Source of the DNA: Paramecium pentaurelia
Lineage: Eukaryota; Ciliophora; Oligohymenophorea; Peniculida; Parameciidae
Length of the DNA stretch: 64,000 bases
Direction: 5' to 3'
Assembly: GCA_905183005.1 (NCBI GenBank)
Contig: CAJJDO010000128.1
Coordinates: 128,182 to 192,181, forward strand
Shown here piece by piece: positions 25,801 to 39,384 of this stretch. Every line of letters begins with the position of its first letter. Positions within the stretch are counted from its first letter, which is position 1. The translations under genes were made by a program, and so were the position numbers. Under the pieces are notes generated by a model, which worked only from the letters and a program-made list of their open reading frames with translations, searched no databases and was not told where the DNA came from.

Positions 25801-28271
25801 CCACAATAAAAATGCTTTTTTTAAGTCACTTTGGGTAACAGCAATTATTTTATTGATGCAAAATTTTTTTTTGGCCTACCCATCCAATAATTCATTTTCT
25901 AGTTAATCCCAGGAATTTAATTTAATAAATCTATAAGCAATTTTACCAAGAGAAATAGCAAATTTACTTACTTTAGCCTAATTTTTCAAAGCTTCATCTC
26001 CAGGTAATGACTTCCATTTTTAAAATGATAATTCAACTTATCCTATTTATGTTTGAAGAACTCGAAGATGTATTTTCTTAATCAACTAATTTACTTGTTA
26101 CTCATTGTAGAAGAGCCTTAAGATCCTTCTTAATCTATTCAAATTATCATTTTTAATAAATCTTTGAAGGTTAATTAACATAAATCTTTTTTTTTCATCT
26201 CCCAATTTTTCTGAAATCTTTTATTATTTATTGTAATTTTTCCATTTTAGAAATGCTATCATCAAATTATTCGTAAATGAAGACATTAACTTTACTAAAC
26301 ACCTTTCTTTAGCCTCTGCATCCTTTCTTGTATATAAAAATGCTCTAATGTTATTTCTCAAAACTTCTTATAAAGAATCAAAAAAGTTATTTGTTTTTTA
26401 ACACGCTATAACAGATTTATAAATTTTGTTCATGGATTACCATTAACGTAAAAATCTTTATGGGGCACTTAATTATTTAACCAACATTTATTTAACACAC
26501 AATCTTTTACATTAGATACCTTAATAATACACTTCTTTTAATGGATCAAAAGATTATTTTACTCTCTATTTAAAAAGGAATTGAAGTCTAAGTTAGAATT
26601 TTGAAACATTTTGTAGCATTTGTTATTCAGAAGGGTCAGGTAACTATTTCCATCTACGAAATGCATCCATAGCCATTCCGCTTGTTGTTAAAATAATTCT
26701 ACCAAAGTATTTATTCTTAATTTCTGATTGTTCTCTCATTAATGCAAATTTTCTTAAAACTTATCTAAGCAATCCTTTTTCTGTTTTATTGGCTGTATCC
26801 CCTAATCTTGAAATAATTTCTTATTTATTTATGTTATCTAATTTCTCCTGCATTTTTTTTTACATAGACACATTTTCGATTTATCTTAGAGCATCCATTT
26901 TTTGTCTTTATTGTATCTTTAATATTAATTTATTTAGAAATGAACATATTTCAGCCTTTTAACTTAATCCGAATAGTTTAAATGTTTCCAACTTTACTAA
27001 CTATTAAGTCACATTTGCACTAGCTTATAAGGCTTTAATTTTTTTTAAGTTGGTTTCAGTTAGTTTGGCATACGTATTATAATTTGCCCATTTATAAAAA
27101 GCTGTATAGGATTGATTAAAAGTAACTTCAATTAATTCTCTGATGACTTTGGTTTTCTTATTTTTGGCATCATCATCAATGGTCTTAAAAGAATTCCAAA
27201 CTAGTCGTTTATTTTAGTCAGCTTTATTTGATAATTTAGTTATTAATAACATTCCTTATTTCTTCATGTCATTTTCCCTTTTGTCAGGCAGATCAACCCA
27301 TCTTGTATAACATCTTTATAATCGACCAAATGTTGTCTTTAATAATACAGAAAAGAACTTTTTTTTGAGTCTAAAATTCATTAAATCTCCTCTCCATTTT
27401 TCAAAAGCCTATCAATAATCTATTATTCATACCTCTTTAAGTCTTTATCTATCTAATCGATCATTTCTCATATTATACTCATCTCCTAATCTCTCTAAAG
27501 CTTTCAATTATTTTTACAATTTATCAGATTTTACCTTTGAAAACAGTCTCCACCAATTAAATTTCTCTCTTAAATATCTTTCTCTATGTTTAGAACTTAT
27601 ACTCCATAAAAGCAAACCTAACATTTTATCTGAATCTTAATTTTTTGGTTTTAAGGCAGAGATAGCTGCAGTTTTTAGTTAAAAGTCTTTCTTTTAAAGG
27701 AAAAGTGCTAAATTTATTAAGCACATATTTTTTCTTTTTTTTGCATTCATTTTTTTCTAAGGATCTTTTAGACTAAAACACATCTTATAATTCATACCCT
27801 ATAAGATTTTTCAACTTATGAAAAGCATTGAATTCGTTTAATCTAGAGTTGAGTAGAATCTAATCAACTGCTTTCTTAACGATTTCAGGGTCGGCTCGTA
27901 CTTTCCATCTTACTGATAATTAATTATTATACCTAAAAAATGCTTCATGAAGAGATGTATGGCTTTCATATCTCAATAGTTAAGAAACAATTTTTCCTTT
28001 AATTTTTTTGGATATCTTAGAGACGTCAATTTTTTTCTCAATCATTGCTGCTCTCATTCTATCAAGATTATTAAACAAAATAATTACCTAAGCATAGCTC
28101 TATGCAGGTTGTGCTATGCATGCGAATTTCCCATATTGAAAATGTGGCTAAGTAGCTTACGATTCTCGTTTAATAATTCTAATTTTTAAGATGTCAGCAC
28201 AGATCTTTATTATTGTTTGTTCTTTTGCCTAAAATTTATCAGATAATGATTTACAATTAACCCGGTGGCAT
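13850..28271 (-). CDS. Giant repetitive Sfi1-like protein (candidate centrin-binding)
   Basis: A single minus-strand gene of about 14.4 kb (about 4,700 residues). It is helical throughout and studded with aromatic motifs of the form L...F..W: NLRYFFMKWYND, NLSRAFFLWRNK, AHKRLFLLWAQQ, AIVAFQKWKNLPE, VWDTFNKWKNLPE, MAMDAFRRWKQLPD. Sfi1-family proteins bind centrin through such helices. Here most motifs are 65-70 residues apart rather than the 23-35 typical of yeast Sfi1. The central third is the 427-residue tandem repeat listed separately; outer units are diverged versions of it. Introns placed at 27501-27534, 27409-27432, 14130-14154 and 13932-13956. The C-terminus changes to a short coiled coil (RMNELIEENSRLRDQATNDE) before TGA 13850-13852. 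The start is uncertain: MPPG at 28269-28271 needs two introns, one with a GTG donor; otherwise M at 28055-28057. A contractile infraciliary-lattice or basal-body linker role is inference. Confidence 0.75.
15891..24302 (-). repeat. Tandem repeat, 1,281-bp period, about 6.6 identical copies, in-frame
   Basis: 8,412 bp in which every base I compared equals the base 1,281 further on. The period encodes exactly 427 residues. Each unit is itself two related halves (about 211 and 216 residues): tryptophans at unit positions 45, 115 and 180 correspond to 256, 326 and 392, and AFxKWKNLPE occurs in both halves. Identity stops sharply at both ends. Plus-strand frames repeated every 1,281 bp (for example one starting MTLEFLLNLAS) are antisense shadows, since the minus-strand frame is open through the whole array. 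Confidence 0.95.
24303..25260 (-). repeat. Diverged partial copy of the 1,281-bp unit
   Basis: Continuation of the array on its right. 24303-24700 is clearly diverged, 24700-25250 is nearly identical to the array with scattered substitutions, and similarity then decays. A comparable diverged unit lies left of 15891. Divergence therefore rises outward from the homogeneous core. Confidence 0.85.
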
Positions 28272-30575
28272 AATGACCTGAATGAAAATAAATTATATTA
28301 ATAATAAAGATTTAAATAGATACATTTTCTCGTTTTATTTCAATACAAATAATAAATAAATAATAAATCACATAAGAAGAAATATATTGAAAATATCTTT
28401 CAGTAAAATATTATTTCGCTTGTGTTTATTTTTTATCCTTTCCTAACTGCTTGATCTAATTCATCAATTATTACTTACTGGTATTTAGTTCATAATAATC
28501 TAATAAATATCATGAAATATTTTTGAAATCAGTTATTGAAATATTTATTTATATATATAATTTATTTTAATAAATAAAAACAAAAAAAGAGATTTATTTA
28601 CAAAAATAAAGACTTTAAAAACTGAATATGAGTAAGCGTTCTATATTTCGATTAATTAAGAAATTTTAGACTATTAGTATTAATATAAATATTTTTTAAA
28701 AACAATCTTTAAGCTTATTTATCATTAATAAGTATTGATATACCAATTGTTTATTAATTAAGTCGAAAATTAATATAATTTAGTCCTTCAATAAAAAATC
28801 TTAACTCAATTTTATAACATTAATTTAAACATCAATAATTAAAAGAATTTAAATTATGATAAAACTATTTTGAAGACTAAAATTTATATTTTCTAGAACT
28901 TTTTATGATTCAATTTATTGAATTAATTTATATTAAACACATTGTTATTTAATTTATTCTGCTTAGCTAATTATGTATTATACAGTAGTAAACTCTCACT
29001 AGAATTTTACTAAAATTAACGAAAAGTAAATAAAGTTAAAATTAGCTGATTTAAGTTTCATTTGAATTTTTATAAAAATCTTAAAAATTTTTTTCAGATA
29101 AATCTCCCTCCATCCTCTTATACCCTAACTTTGCCCAGCTTTTTTATATTCAGGATGCATCCTTCATCCTAATATAACATAATCATAAAACTAAAGTAAT
29201 TAGAAACGAATCACCTAATTTAAGGATTTAGTATGTCTAAACAGAATTTATACTAAAAATCCTACTTCAATCATTCAAAATTCCGCATCCATCTCTGTTT
29301 TATATATTTGATGTGGAATGGAGTTATACTATTTTTAAATTATTATGTAAGAGAATTAATTTAAATAGATCACTACTCTAATTCTTTGATTTCTAAATCT
29401 CTTAATTTTTTTTTTAATTGTTTCTTTTTTATGTAAAACCTAAAATTTTCTATTTTTTATTATGAAAGTATTAAATAAATTAATACTAACATGTTAAAAT
29501 TTCTATTTATTAATAGTAATAATCGTAGTTGTTAATAATATTTTCTTTTTGAAAAAAATAGAATGTAGTAAATACTCCTTTAATTAGGCAGCTTAAATAT
29601 TATCATCATCATTTAACCATCAATTCAGATATAAGAACTCATTCTTATAATTCTTGGTGTATTTCTATGAAGGGGATCTACGATCCCTTTATCTCCTATT
29701 GTCTTATGATGGCGAAAATTAGGTTATAATTAGAATTCAGGATAGTTTCTACATTAATTCTGCAGGTTGCATTCATGTTACAGGATATCATTATTTAACC
29801 ATAAAGTAATGCTGATGAAGATATCTCATGCAGATGCCATGGGCTTTGTGCACCTTGAGTTGAATTAAACTAGTCAAAAAACCATCACTAGAAATTAAAA
29901 TAATTAAAAAATACTAATTTCAGCTTAAATATATTATGAACGTAGACTTTTTTGGGTCTCAATTATTTGCATAGTGAGGCAAAAACACTAATTTTTACAT
30001 AATGAAATTGTATTTAAAGTTATAGAATACTAAATATATAATGTGAAAATGCACTCAGATGACATATCTAGCAATTACTCTAAATAAGAAATACTTTTCC
30101 CATTTCTAAATGTCAAATAAGGAAGGAATAAGTGGTAGAACAAAAGCAGAATTGGGGAAAATCAAAAAGGGAAAATCAAAACTACGTTTTGATTAACTTC
30201 TGAATGTAAAGGCAGTAGCTTTTATATTCAAACGGGAAACAAAATCAAAAACCAAGTTGTATTGTCTCATTCAAAGAAGATTAATGTTAAAAAACTAATC
30301 ATAAATGAAGCCTTGATTTTAATAATTATAATTAATCTTCAATATTTACCAATTTTCTTTCTTATCAATTCATTTTATTTTATTATTTGTTGTTATTATG
30401 ACTCTCGAATTAATGGGTTAATTAAAAAAACAACAATAGAAGGAAAAGTTATAACAAAATTGCTGATTTAAATAATTTGAATAATCATTTTTTGGCTGCT
30501 TTTTGAATATCGGTGAATTTATTAAAGTTAATTTTTATCTTGAAGCATACTCTAATATTATCGAATAATCTGCTA
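28272..30575. other. Gene-poor region with one G+C-richer patch
   Basis: About 2.3 kb, mostly extremely AT-rich. At about 29590-29880 a G+C-richer patch gives short minus-strand peptides in shifting frames (SPWHLHEISSSALLYG, then KTIGDKGIVDPLHRNTP in another frame), suggesting a decayed exon. A 70-codon plus-strand frame at 30262-30471 looks like random AT-rich translation and is not called. Confidence 0.4.
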
Positions 30576-31076
30576 TCAGTCTTCTTTTTTTTGACAGTCT
30601 AACTTTGATATTTTACAATTTCTATTTAGTTTTCTTAATTTTGTTTTCTGCCACATGTTAATGAGATCGTCAAAAAAAATTTAACTATTTTTTCCTTCCC
30701 CAAGCGTGTCTAATCCTCTCAGCAAGCTAAAATAATTTGAAATAATACTAATATATTTAGAATATTTCATTTTTTTCATCCAATATAAAAAGAATTTTAG
30801 CAAGCCATTTTTTATCAGGTAGCCATTCTTATGTTATTCCAAGGTTAAGCTATTTTTATTTACAAATTCCTTCAAGTTCACCAAATAACATAACTTTGGT
30901 GATTTTTTTTGATATTTAACTAATCTTAGCATCCTTTTTGTCAATTCTAAAGCATTTGCCTAAAGATAAATTAAATAAATATTTGCAAGTGACAAGAGAT
31001 AATGTTAATGAGCAACAATCGATTGATAACAAATAAAATATTCACTATCCCATATGTTATTTTAAAAGAATTTATT
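30576..31076 (-). pseudogene. Sfi1-like gene remnant
   Basis: A TGA-bounded open frame of about 165 codons with Sfi1-like features: LKFFLYWMKKMKYSKY and FFDDLINMWQKTKLRKLN, in the same strand and composition as the Sfi1-like gene further right. No plausible start codon or intron pair was found. A second overlapping frame is also open (WLPDKKWLAKILFILDEKNE), so even the frame is uncertain. Best read as a relic of a third family member or a detached 3' part of the neighbouring Sfi1-like gene. Confidence 0.35.
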
Positions 31077-32766
31077 TCATTTTTACAGCAAAAAATGAAA
31101 TGAGAGTTGAAAATAAAAAAGTGATGATTTTTTTTTTTAATGCAAATACGATACTGGTTGTTTATAAAGGAGGAATTTCTTTATAGAATTGTAAATGATA
31201 TTGTAATATTTATTTCTATAATTAATAATATTTAGAACTTTATTCAAAATAGGTAAAATTAATAATTATTAATAATTAAGTCCTTTTTAATTGGTCTTTT
31301 ATTGTAAAAGATTTTATCAATAAAGATATAATTTTTTTCTTATGTTATTATATTATTTTAGGATATTAGGATATCATTCTAATCATTTTTCTAAAAACCT
31401 AATAATAATGAATATTTTAACATCAATTATTCTTGCATAATTCTAAAAACCCAATAAAAAATGAATAAGTTAACTAATTTTTTTCAATCAATTATTAGTG
31501 ATATTGTACCACTTTGATTGATATAAAGAAATCATTACATAATTGAAACCCCCCAAAGAAGCTTATTTTGAATATCTATTAAAATTTCTTAGAATTTTAA
31601 TTTCTGGGATTCTCAATATGCTTTTTATATTTTTAAAGAATAGGTCAATCGTCAAAAAATAATTATACATCTTAATATTATTCTTAAAATACATAACATC
31701 ACTATCTCGATTGATTGAATTTCTCAAATAAATTCTTAAAATGGACTTTTTTTTTTCAATTTAACTTCATCATTTCAAATATTTTAAATTAGTCTCGATT
31801 ATAATACAAGTAAATTCTTTTATATTATTTATGTCTCTATTATTGCGCAGTTTTTTTCATCCTCCATCCAATAACTTTTTAAAATTTATTACTCTCATGA
31901 ATTCCATACTAAAAGTTTATCATTAATTAATTGTCTTATCTAAAATTCGATAATAAGTAATTATCAGGAGGCTCAAAGTTGTGTCCAATAGCCCAAGAAT
32001 TTAATTTCTAATTTTTTTTACTAAACTTATGAATTTTCATTTTAATTAAGTTTCTCTTAACTAATTATCTTAAAACTAAGCATCTAATGTTTAAATAAAA
32101 ATAAGATCAATCATAAAAATATGGTTAAATTTTTGATCGGCATCTCTATCTCCCCAACAGAAAGTCTGTAAATCAAATCTATATCTGCATAATATTTGTT
32201 TTTTATTGGTGAGAATATGAAATAATCTTAAAACTAAGTTTATTAATTTTCATTGATAAGAATAGATTACCATCTTTTTTTTATGCGTAAATTATTAAAT
32301 ATTTTTCTTAGATAAATTAATTTTATTTGGTAAATTATCTTTTATAATTAAAAAAGTACTTTATGAAATAATTCTGAGCCTGAATTCTTAAAGCTTGTTC
32401 TTTTATATTATTCTTAATAATTTTTAGGATTTCAAAAAAAAATCTAAATTATTTGATCTCCTCAAATAGAAAATTCTCAGATTTATGCGAATTTTTCATG
32501 TATTAAGTATTGACCCAAAAATTTATTACGATCTTTTATTCAAGAAAAATAGATTAATAAAAGGAATTTTGTATCAAATAAATCTATCATTTTATTCAAT
32601 TTTGAATTATTTAAGAAAAAAAACCTAGAAAAATTTATCAATTTTTCCAAGCAGTACAATAATTATATTATCCTAATTTCTAATTAGCATAAAAGCTTAA
32701 ATTTAGTTTTCTTTATCATTAGAAATTAAATAAATATTGTATAAATATATTATTAATTATTCCATA
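31077..32766. other. Gene-poor region with decayed coding patches
   Basis: AT-rich stretch between the Sfi1-like gene and its putative relic. Around 31950-32220 the minus strand gives QILCRYRFDLQTFCWGDRDA, then, in another register, NSWAIGHNFEPPDNYLLSN, richer in G+C than the flanks. No continuous gene could be built. A TGA-ended fragment NYCTAWKN just below 32690 looks like the decayed continuation of the Sfi1-like protein. Confidence 0.4.
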
Positions 32767-35700
32767 TCAATATGGCATATTTTTTGGAATACTTTTCCCT
32801 CTTTTTTCTTCAACAGAGCATTATTATAGATATTTTTTTAACATTTTTCTTTCATCAACTAACATTTTCCATCCCTTAAAAACTGAATAAATCAAAGATT
32901 GTTAAGATTCCTATTCCCCTTTAATTTATCTAAATATAACTATAAATATTTACAATTTTTTCTCAAGTTTTAGTTATTTAATAAACTCAGCTCCAATAGT
33001 TCTATAATGATATAAATAAAATCCTTTAAAGATTTTCTTAAATTATTTTTTTTAATTATTTCTTTTTAATAGTTCAATTATCCAGGTTTAAAAACATACA
33101 TTAACAATATTATTATTTTGTTTAGATGATAAAAATTCCATTTTTTTATCAGTAGTATCCTTTACTTATTGTAAAAATTAAATAAGTTAATATTTTAATT
33201 TATTCTAATAATGCAATTCAGCTTTTTAATTTTAATTTTAGGTTTTGATTTTGTTAAAATAATATGATACATTTCTATCATAGGACATACCTAATATTTT
33301 ATCAAATGTTATAGCAGCCTTATTTATTCTCCATAATTTAAAATAATGTTTTTTTAATTTTCTTTTTTTACACTTACTTAAATATTATTATTTACTAAAC
33401 TTCAAAACTTTGCTTAAAGCATTTTTCATTTTATTTTTGAAAAGTGAATTCAAAACATCATAATATTTATTTCCCTTTTCAGTTTTCTTTTAATTTTAGG
33501 ATAAAATCTACATAAATTTAGATACATATAATAATTTATTTTATTTAGAATCATAATTAGTATCTAAAATGTTATAGATGCTTTTAGCGGCAATTCTTTT
33601 TTAACATTATAAAAACCAATATAATAAAACCTTCTTTCTTTTTTTATCATCTATTTTTTTTAATATTATTTAGTTTTTATCACCAAATTATTTTATTATT
33701 TTCAGGTTGTAATACATATTTCTTTTAAATATTTCTCCTAAGGATTTAGAAATAAATTTATATGCAACTGATTCATTTGTTAATTTTGCCCATAAAGTAA
33801 AACAAATTATTTATTTTCGAATATTCTTTTAGTCAAGATAATTATAATAAATTGAATCTTATTATAATTATCCAAAAACTGCATTTTATTTATGTTACAC
33901 TAATTTATTAAAAGTTTTCAAAGCAAATTCCCCTTTTAGTTATTTTATCTAATAACTTTATAAATGATAAAATAAAACGCTCTAACAATGCTAATAGTAT
34001 ATTTTATTTTTAAAAATATTTTCAAGCTTAGATTCAAACAATATTAATTTTTGATTCATTTTTGATAAATAATTCCATCTTAAAAATATTTTAGATAATG
34101 TTTTTCTACTGAAAATAGAATTTAATGTAAATTATTGATTTATACCAAATAATTTTTTAGCCTAATTATTAAATTATTCCATCTCTTTTTTTTTAAAAAT
34201 AATTTGAAGTTTATTGAAACCTTCTATTTAATGTATTTTTTTTAACCACGTATGAAAAATCCTTTTTTTTTGTAATTTGGAACATTAAATCACAATTTTC
34301 TAATCTTGATTTATTTTCTTCATTCTATTAAAAACACAAATTTTGGTTTTCTTTAATGCTATTTAAATAGAAAATATAATTCTTTTTAATGAATTAGATT
34401 TTTGATATATTTTTTTCCATTTTTAAAAGTGTTAAAATAACAATTAAAAACTTTATTAATTTTTAATTTCAATTTCTTTGCTGTTATCTTTTATCGCTTA
34501 GAATGAGAAGATCATATTTTCCTTTCTATTATTAATTATTTGAAATAGAAAACGTTAAAATTTCTTTAATTTTTAAAGTTTTAATTTCCATATTTTCAAC
34601 ATTTTTCTTTTTATTAAATTTATTGAGTTTTCATAAACTTAAATACTTTTATTTTTTAATAAAAGCTTTTAAAATTATTTTTTTAATTGTTTAAATATCA
34701 ACTTATTCAAAATTGTTGTTAGATATATAGTTTTTTAAGATGATTAAGTTGAATCAAACCAATAATTAAGCACTTTTTAAATTAAATTTTGATTGTAATA
34801 CATATTTGCATTTTTAATTCTATTATTTGAGCATAATTTTCTAAAAAATTTCGATTTTTAATCTTTTTATATGTCATAAATTGCTTAAACTATAAGTTTA
34901 GTTCCTTATTATTTACTAGTAAACACTTTCCATCCTGCAAAACATTTTCTTAATTTATTCATTTTCATAATTTAATCTCTGGGTCTTTTCTTATTAACTA
35001 TAAGCTCTTTAAAACCTTTGAAGTATTTTTATAATAAATTCTTTTTTATCTGCAAAACAGTAATTGCTGTAAGATATGCTACATTTTATTCAAAAGTAAA
35101 TAATTTTCTCATGTGTTTAAAACTATTTTATTTAAGATGATATAATTATCTTTTTTTTATTATTTCTGTATTATTTCTGTATTTAAGTTTTTTTCTAATA
35201 AATAGACTATTATTAATTACATTTTATATTTATTTAATTAATTGAATGCAAATTTCATTAAATAAAAAATTCTACCTTAGGCCATATATTTTTTCTTTTA
35301 AAAATCTCTAACTTTGATTAACTAAATAAAAATTTTTAATTACTTGCATATGTTTAAAAAATATTCTTTATTATAGATTCATAAAACTAATGCAAAAGCT
35401 TTCAATTCTTCCTTTTGACAATCTCTTTGCATTCCAAAATTTAAAAAATCTCAACTTTTATTTTTGAATAATAATTGGAATATTTTTTGAATCTTAGACA
35501 TTTTAAATTTTCTTTTTCCATTTATAATCATTCAGAGTTTTAAATACTCTAATGTAAAAACCAATTTTACTTTTAATAAACCTTAATAATATGTAATTTG
35601 TCAAAATTGTTTCGAATATTTCTTTTGTAAGAATGCTTTTAACTGTAATTAAGCCAAAAATAAAATGGTCCTGCCACATATTTTCCGAATAAACTTCTTT

Positions 35701-37920
35701 ATACACTTCTTTTATTTCTATTTATATACATATTATAATTACATCAATTTTTATCTATAATTATTTCCTCTTACTTTCATATAATCAAAAATATGTTTTA
35801 ATATGTTATGTTAATGAAGTGATAGCAATTATTTATAAAACTACTACTTTTTTAAATGATTAATCAGATTGATTCTTAATCCGCTTATAACTTTTTGTTT
35901 AAGTTTTAGAGGGTATTTATTCTCCTATTTAAATCTAATATTATTTAACTAGTTGATAGAATCATTTTTACTTTGAGTTCTTTTATAAAATCTTTCTAAT
36001 ATTTAGATCTCATTATTCTAACTAAGTTTTTTAACCATAATGATCTTTAAAATGCCAGTCTATATTTATTAAAATATAAGTAAATTTAAAATTATTTGAT
36101 TTATGGGATATTATAAATGTCTTATTTTCTGTGGAATTTCTTTTCTTATGCCCATTTCAACCAAAAATTAGTTAATCTTAAAATATATATATTATTTACC
36201 TTCTTAATTTATTTACTCTATAAATTGCTCTAGCTTTTGAATGTAATTCTTTTTTCATTTTTTATTCTTTTGTATATTATTGTAATATATTAAATGGTTT
36301 GCTTATATAAAGTATTTATAAAAATCGCCCAATCTGCTGATATTATCTTAATTAAATAAATTATTACTCTTTTTTCTTCTCTTTAATTTAGATATTAATT
36401 GCAAATCCTTTAAACCCTTTTCTTAATAATTAGAATAAGTAAACATCATACAATTATTTATTATAATTGTTGTTATTTTGGATTATAATATGATAACCTT
36501 TTAATATTTTGAGAATTTTTCTTTTGTTTTACCAGATTAATAAATTATCAGCTGTTTATTTTCTTTTTCTATTGAAATCCTTAAGTTAGAGATATTATTT
36601 CCATTTTTTTAAGCATTTTTTCATAATAATTTAATTTGTTTCTCGTTTTTATTAATTCATCACTAAGTTATTCCATAATGTAAAATACTGTTTTTATAAT
36701 TTTTATTGATATAAGCCATAAGCTAATAAATTATTTTAATGTTTATTTCTACGATATTGATAATATTATATAAATTTTGTAAAACAAGTTCTTAATATTT
36801 CTTTATTTCTTAATTGAATTAAACCTGAACTTATTTTTTATTTAGAATTTTTAGTTTATTATTTTAAATGAAAATTGATCATTTTTTCAAAATATATTCT
36901 TAATTAATTAAGACTATAAAAGTGATCTGCTTATATCTTTTTTAATCTATTTTATTTATGTTTAATGGAATATTTTCTCAATTTGTTAAATGTTCTCCAA
37001 AGATAGTTATGTTTTCTCATTAATAATACTTGATTTCTGGAATTTTTAATTCTCTTTTTCTTCAACCAATATTGTTTCTAAATATCATTTCATAATATTA
37101 CTAAATTATCAAAATGATGGAATAATATTTTAAGTATTTAATTTTCTTAAAATTATTGTATTTCTTTTTCAATTTAAAAAGAATCTTTCAAACTAAATTT
37201 AGCAACTTTTGATGGTTCTGCTTAAATTTCAACATCTTATAATAATTTTACAGGTTCATTATAAAGATAAATAATTTTATTAAAGGCAAGTCTATAATGT
37301 TGCATAATTTTTCTTTGTAATACAGATATAAGTTATTATAATGAGTTGATATTGAAAGAAGAGATAGTTCTATTTGTTTTATGTTGTTTATCTGATTTTA
37401 TATAGTCACTTTGAGCAGATCGTCTCTTTCCATCAGAAATTTAATATAAGATTTGATTGGTTAATCTAGTTTATAATTGATATAATTACTCTTTTTGGTA
37501 ATCAGATTAAAAATCTGTTAATTTTGATCCTCTAGTCTCAAAGGTTGGAGGAGATGCAAATGTAGTAGGACTAGTAAATTTTAAAACTTTGTCAAGTTTA
37601 CTAGATTAGATTCTATTAGTTTGATTTGGGTTATTTTCATCACAGGAGGTTTTTACATCAAAAGAGAAGTTTAGACTATTTAATTCTTTTAGTTATTTTG
37701 GTTTTAATGGTATGTATCTTTAATACCATTTATCACCATCATTTCTTGATTCTGTTATGATTTGTTTATAAACTTTGTCATACATATCAATATCAATTCT
37801 TTTTGCTCCTTAATTTAGTAATAAATTATTACTTCTTAATTTGTCTAACACATCCAAAATGTTACTTAAATTATAACGGCCATTCACTTCAGCCATTATC
37901 TCTTACATAACAGGCTCCAT
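32767..37920 (-). CDS. Sfi1-like repeat protein (second, very AT-rich)
   Basis: Large protein (about 1,700 residues) starting MEPVMQEIMAEVNGRYNLSN at 37918-37920. The first about 220 residues are Ser/Thr/Asp-rich and probably unstructured (SPTTFASPPTFETRGSK). The rest is a long chain of basic helices with L..F..W spacing close to classical Sfi1: YLWRTFNKLRKYSIKHKQ, QYFTLWNNLVMNQQKRE, KKCLKKWKQYLQLKD, RFFKFWNAKRLSKGR, CFAGWKVFTSKQQG, HYFKLWRINKAAITF, YSVFKGWKMLVDERK. A 24-nt intron just after HHFDNL removes an in-frame TGA. I followed the frame over most of the gene without another break to TGA 32767-32769, but the true C-terminus may lie lower, through an unresolved intron. By family analogy it could bind centrin in basal-body or filament structures. 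It is in the same orientation as the giant gene. Confidence 0.72.
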
Positions 37921-38130
37921 ACTTGGTTTAATATTTAAATTTGAAAATTATATTAATTATTTGTTATGATTTAAATAATATAAGCTCAAAGGTAAATAAA
38001 TTCAGTATTTATTCTTTATTGAATATCTATTGATTGAATAATACTATATGTTAATTAAAATTCAAAACTATTTTCAAAAGAAAATGCGAATCATCTAATT
38101 TATAAATAAAAATATTTATATTATTAAAAA
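37921..38130. promoter_or_regulatory. 210-bp divergent promoter region
   Basis: Separates the start of the minus-strand Sfi1-like gene from the start of the plus-strand membrane-protein gene; it must hold both promoters. AT-rich, no specific motif assigned. Confidence 0.45.
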
Positions 38131-39153
38131 ATGAATGAAGAAATCGATCATCATTTAGAGATGTAGGAAACAAATGCTATGTTACTTTAATAATTTGAAA
38201 AAGACACAGAATTATAAGATTAAGGGACACCAAATAAATATTCTGATCATTCAGATCCGCCTTCACCCACTAAAAAATCTAAGAAGAAGGAAAGAATTGT
38301 TGAAAAGTTATTAGAAAATAGATCAAAATTTAATGACAGGACAGCATTGTTTAATTTAATAAATTCTTTACAATTGGTAAAGGCTTTTTCTAAGAATTTA
38401 GGTTATAACTCTATACAATCTTAGTTCAATTATTAATATAGAAGGTTAAACAAATTTAAAATTTTATGATACTACTCAGATTTATAGCTTTTATGTTTGG
38501 AATAAATAAGGATTTACTGTTTATTATTTGATTATTATTTTGATTATGGTTCATATTTTGAAATTGTTAACATGTTTGGTGGGTAACAATAAAATTTATC
38601 AAATTTAGGTTATTTTTGTGTTGTACAAAAGAGTGAATAATTGTTAACAATATTTATGATGTTAACTTTCACTTGTGTTATCACTAGAGGAATAATAACT
38701 ATATTATTATTAATCGATTATAATTAAATAGAACTTACTTAATCTTATATATATGGAGATTCTGATAAAGTAGCATAATCCTAAGCAGTATAATTTACAA
38801 TAGTATTGATTGTTTTTGTTGCAGTGGAAATTATAATGGGTTTGTAGAGTCTTTTGTTGGCAGGTTAAGCTAAGAAAAAATATAAATGTACATTAATTCA
38901 TCAATATAAATTAAGCTATGCGAATAAACGAAAAGAAAATAGCTGCTCATTATTCAATAGCATATTAAATAATGTTAAGGTAATTTGTAATTTGATTTGT
39001 TGTATAATAAATATCGATATTATGTGTATAAAAATATTGTATGATATGACATTTATAAAATAATAAAATATGATTATATTTTTATAATCTTTTTCTTATA
39101 ATATTTATATATATATGAATATCTATATAATATTCAATCTTAAATAGTTATGA
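38131..39153 (+). CDS. Multi-pass membrane protein with acidic N-terminus
   Basis: Starts MNEEIDHHLEMQETNAMLLQ. An acidic and basic cytoplasmic N-terminal region (SDPPSPTKKSKKKERIVEKL) is followed by three or four hydrophobic helices: YLIIILIMVHILKLLTCLVG, LLTIFMMLTFTCVITRGIIT and FTIVLIVFVAVEIIMGLQSL. A basic Cys-containing tail follows (AKKKYKCTLIHQYKLSYANK). A 23-nt intron near 38608-38630 joins helix 1 to helix 2. A further intron near 38445-38487 is needed to skip a TGA, but its exact borders are unresolved. The end is taken as TGA 39151-39153, though codons after about 38980 look random. Family not recognised; membrane location is clear from hydropathy. Confidence 0.6.
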
Positions 39154-39384
39154 TATAGAAAATAATTTGAAATAAATAAATATATATATTATAATTATTC
39201 AATATCACTTATTTTGAATTTAAATATTTGATTATCCTTATTTTAATGTTTTATTTATTATGATGATGTAATTTCAAACTCTTAATTATAATTTATATTG
39301 AATGTATTATTGAATTGAAGAAATATTTTAGGTAAAATGATTAAAAGTTTAAAAAAATCAGTAGGAATATAATAATTTATAAAA

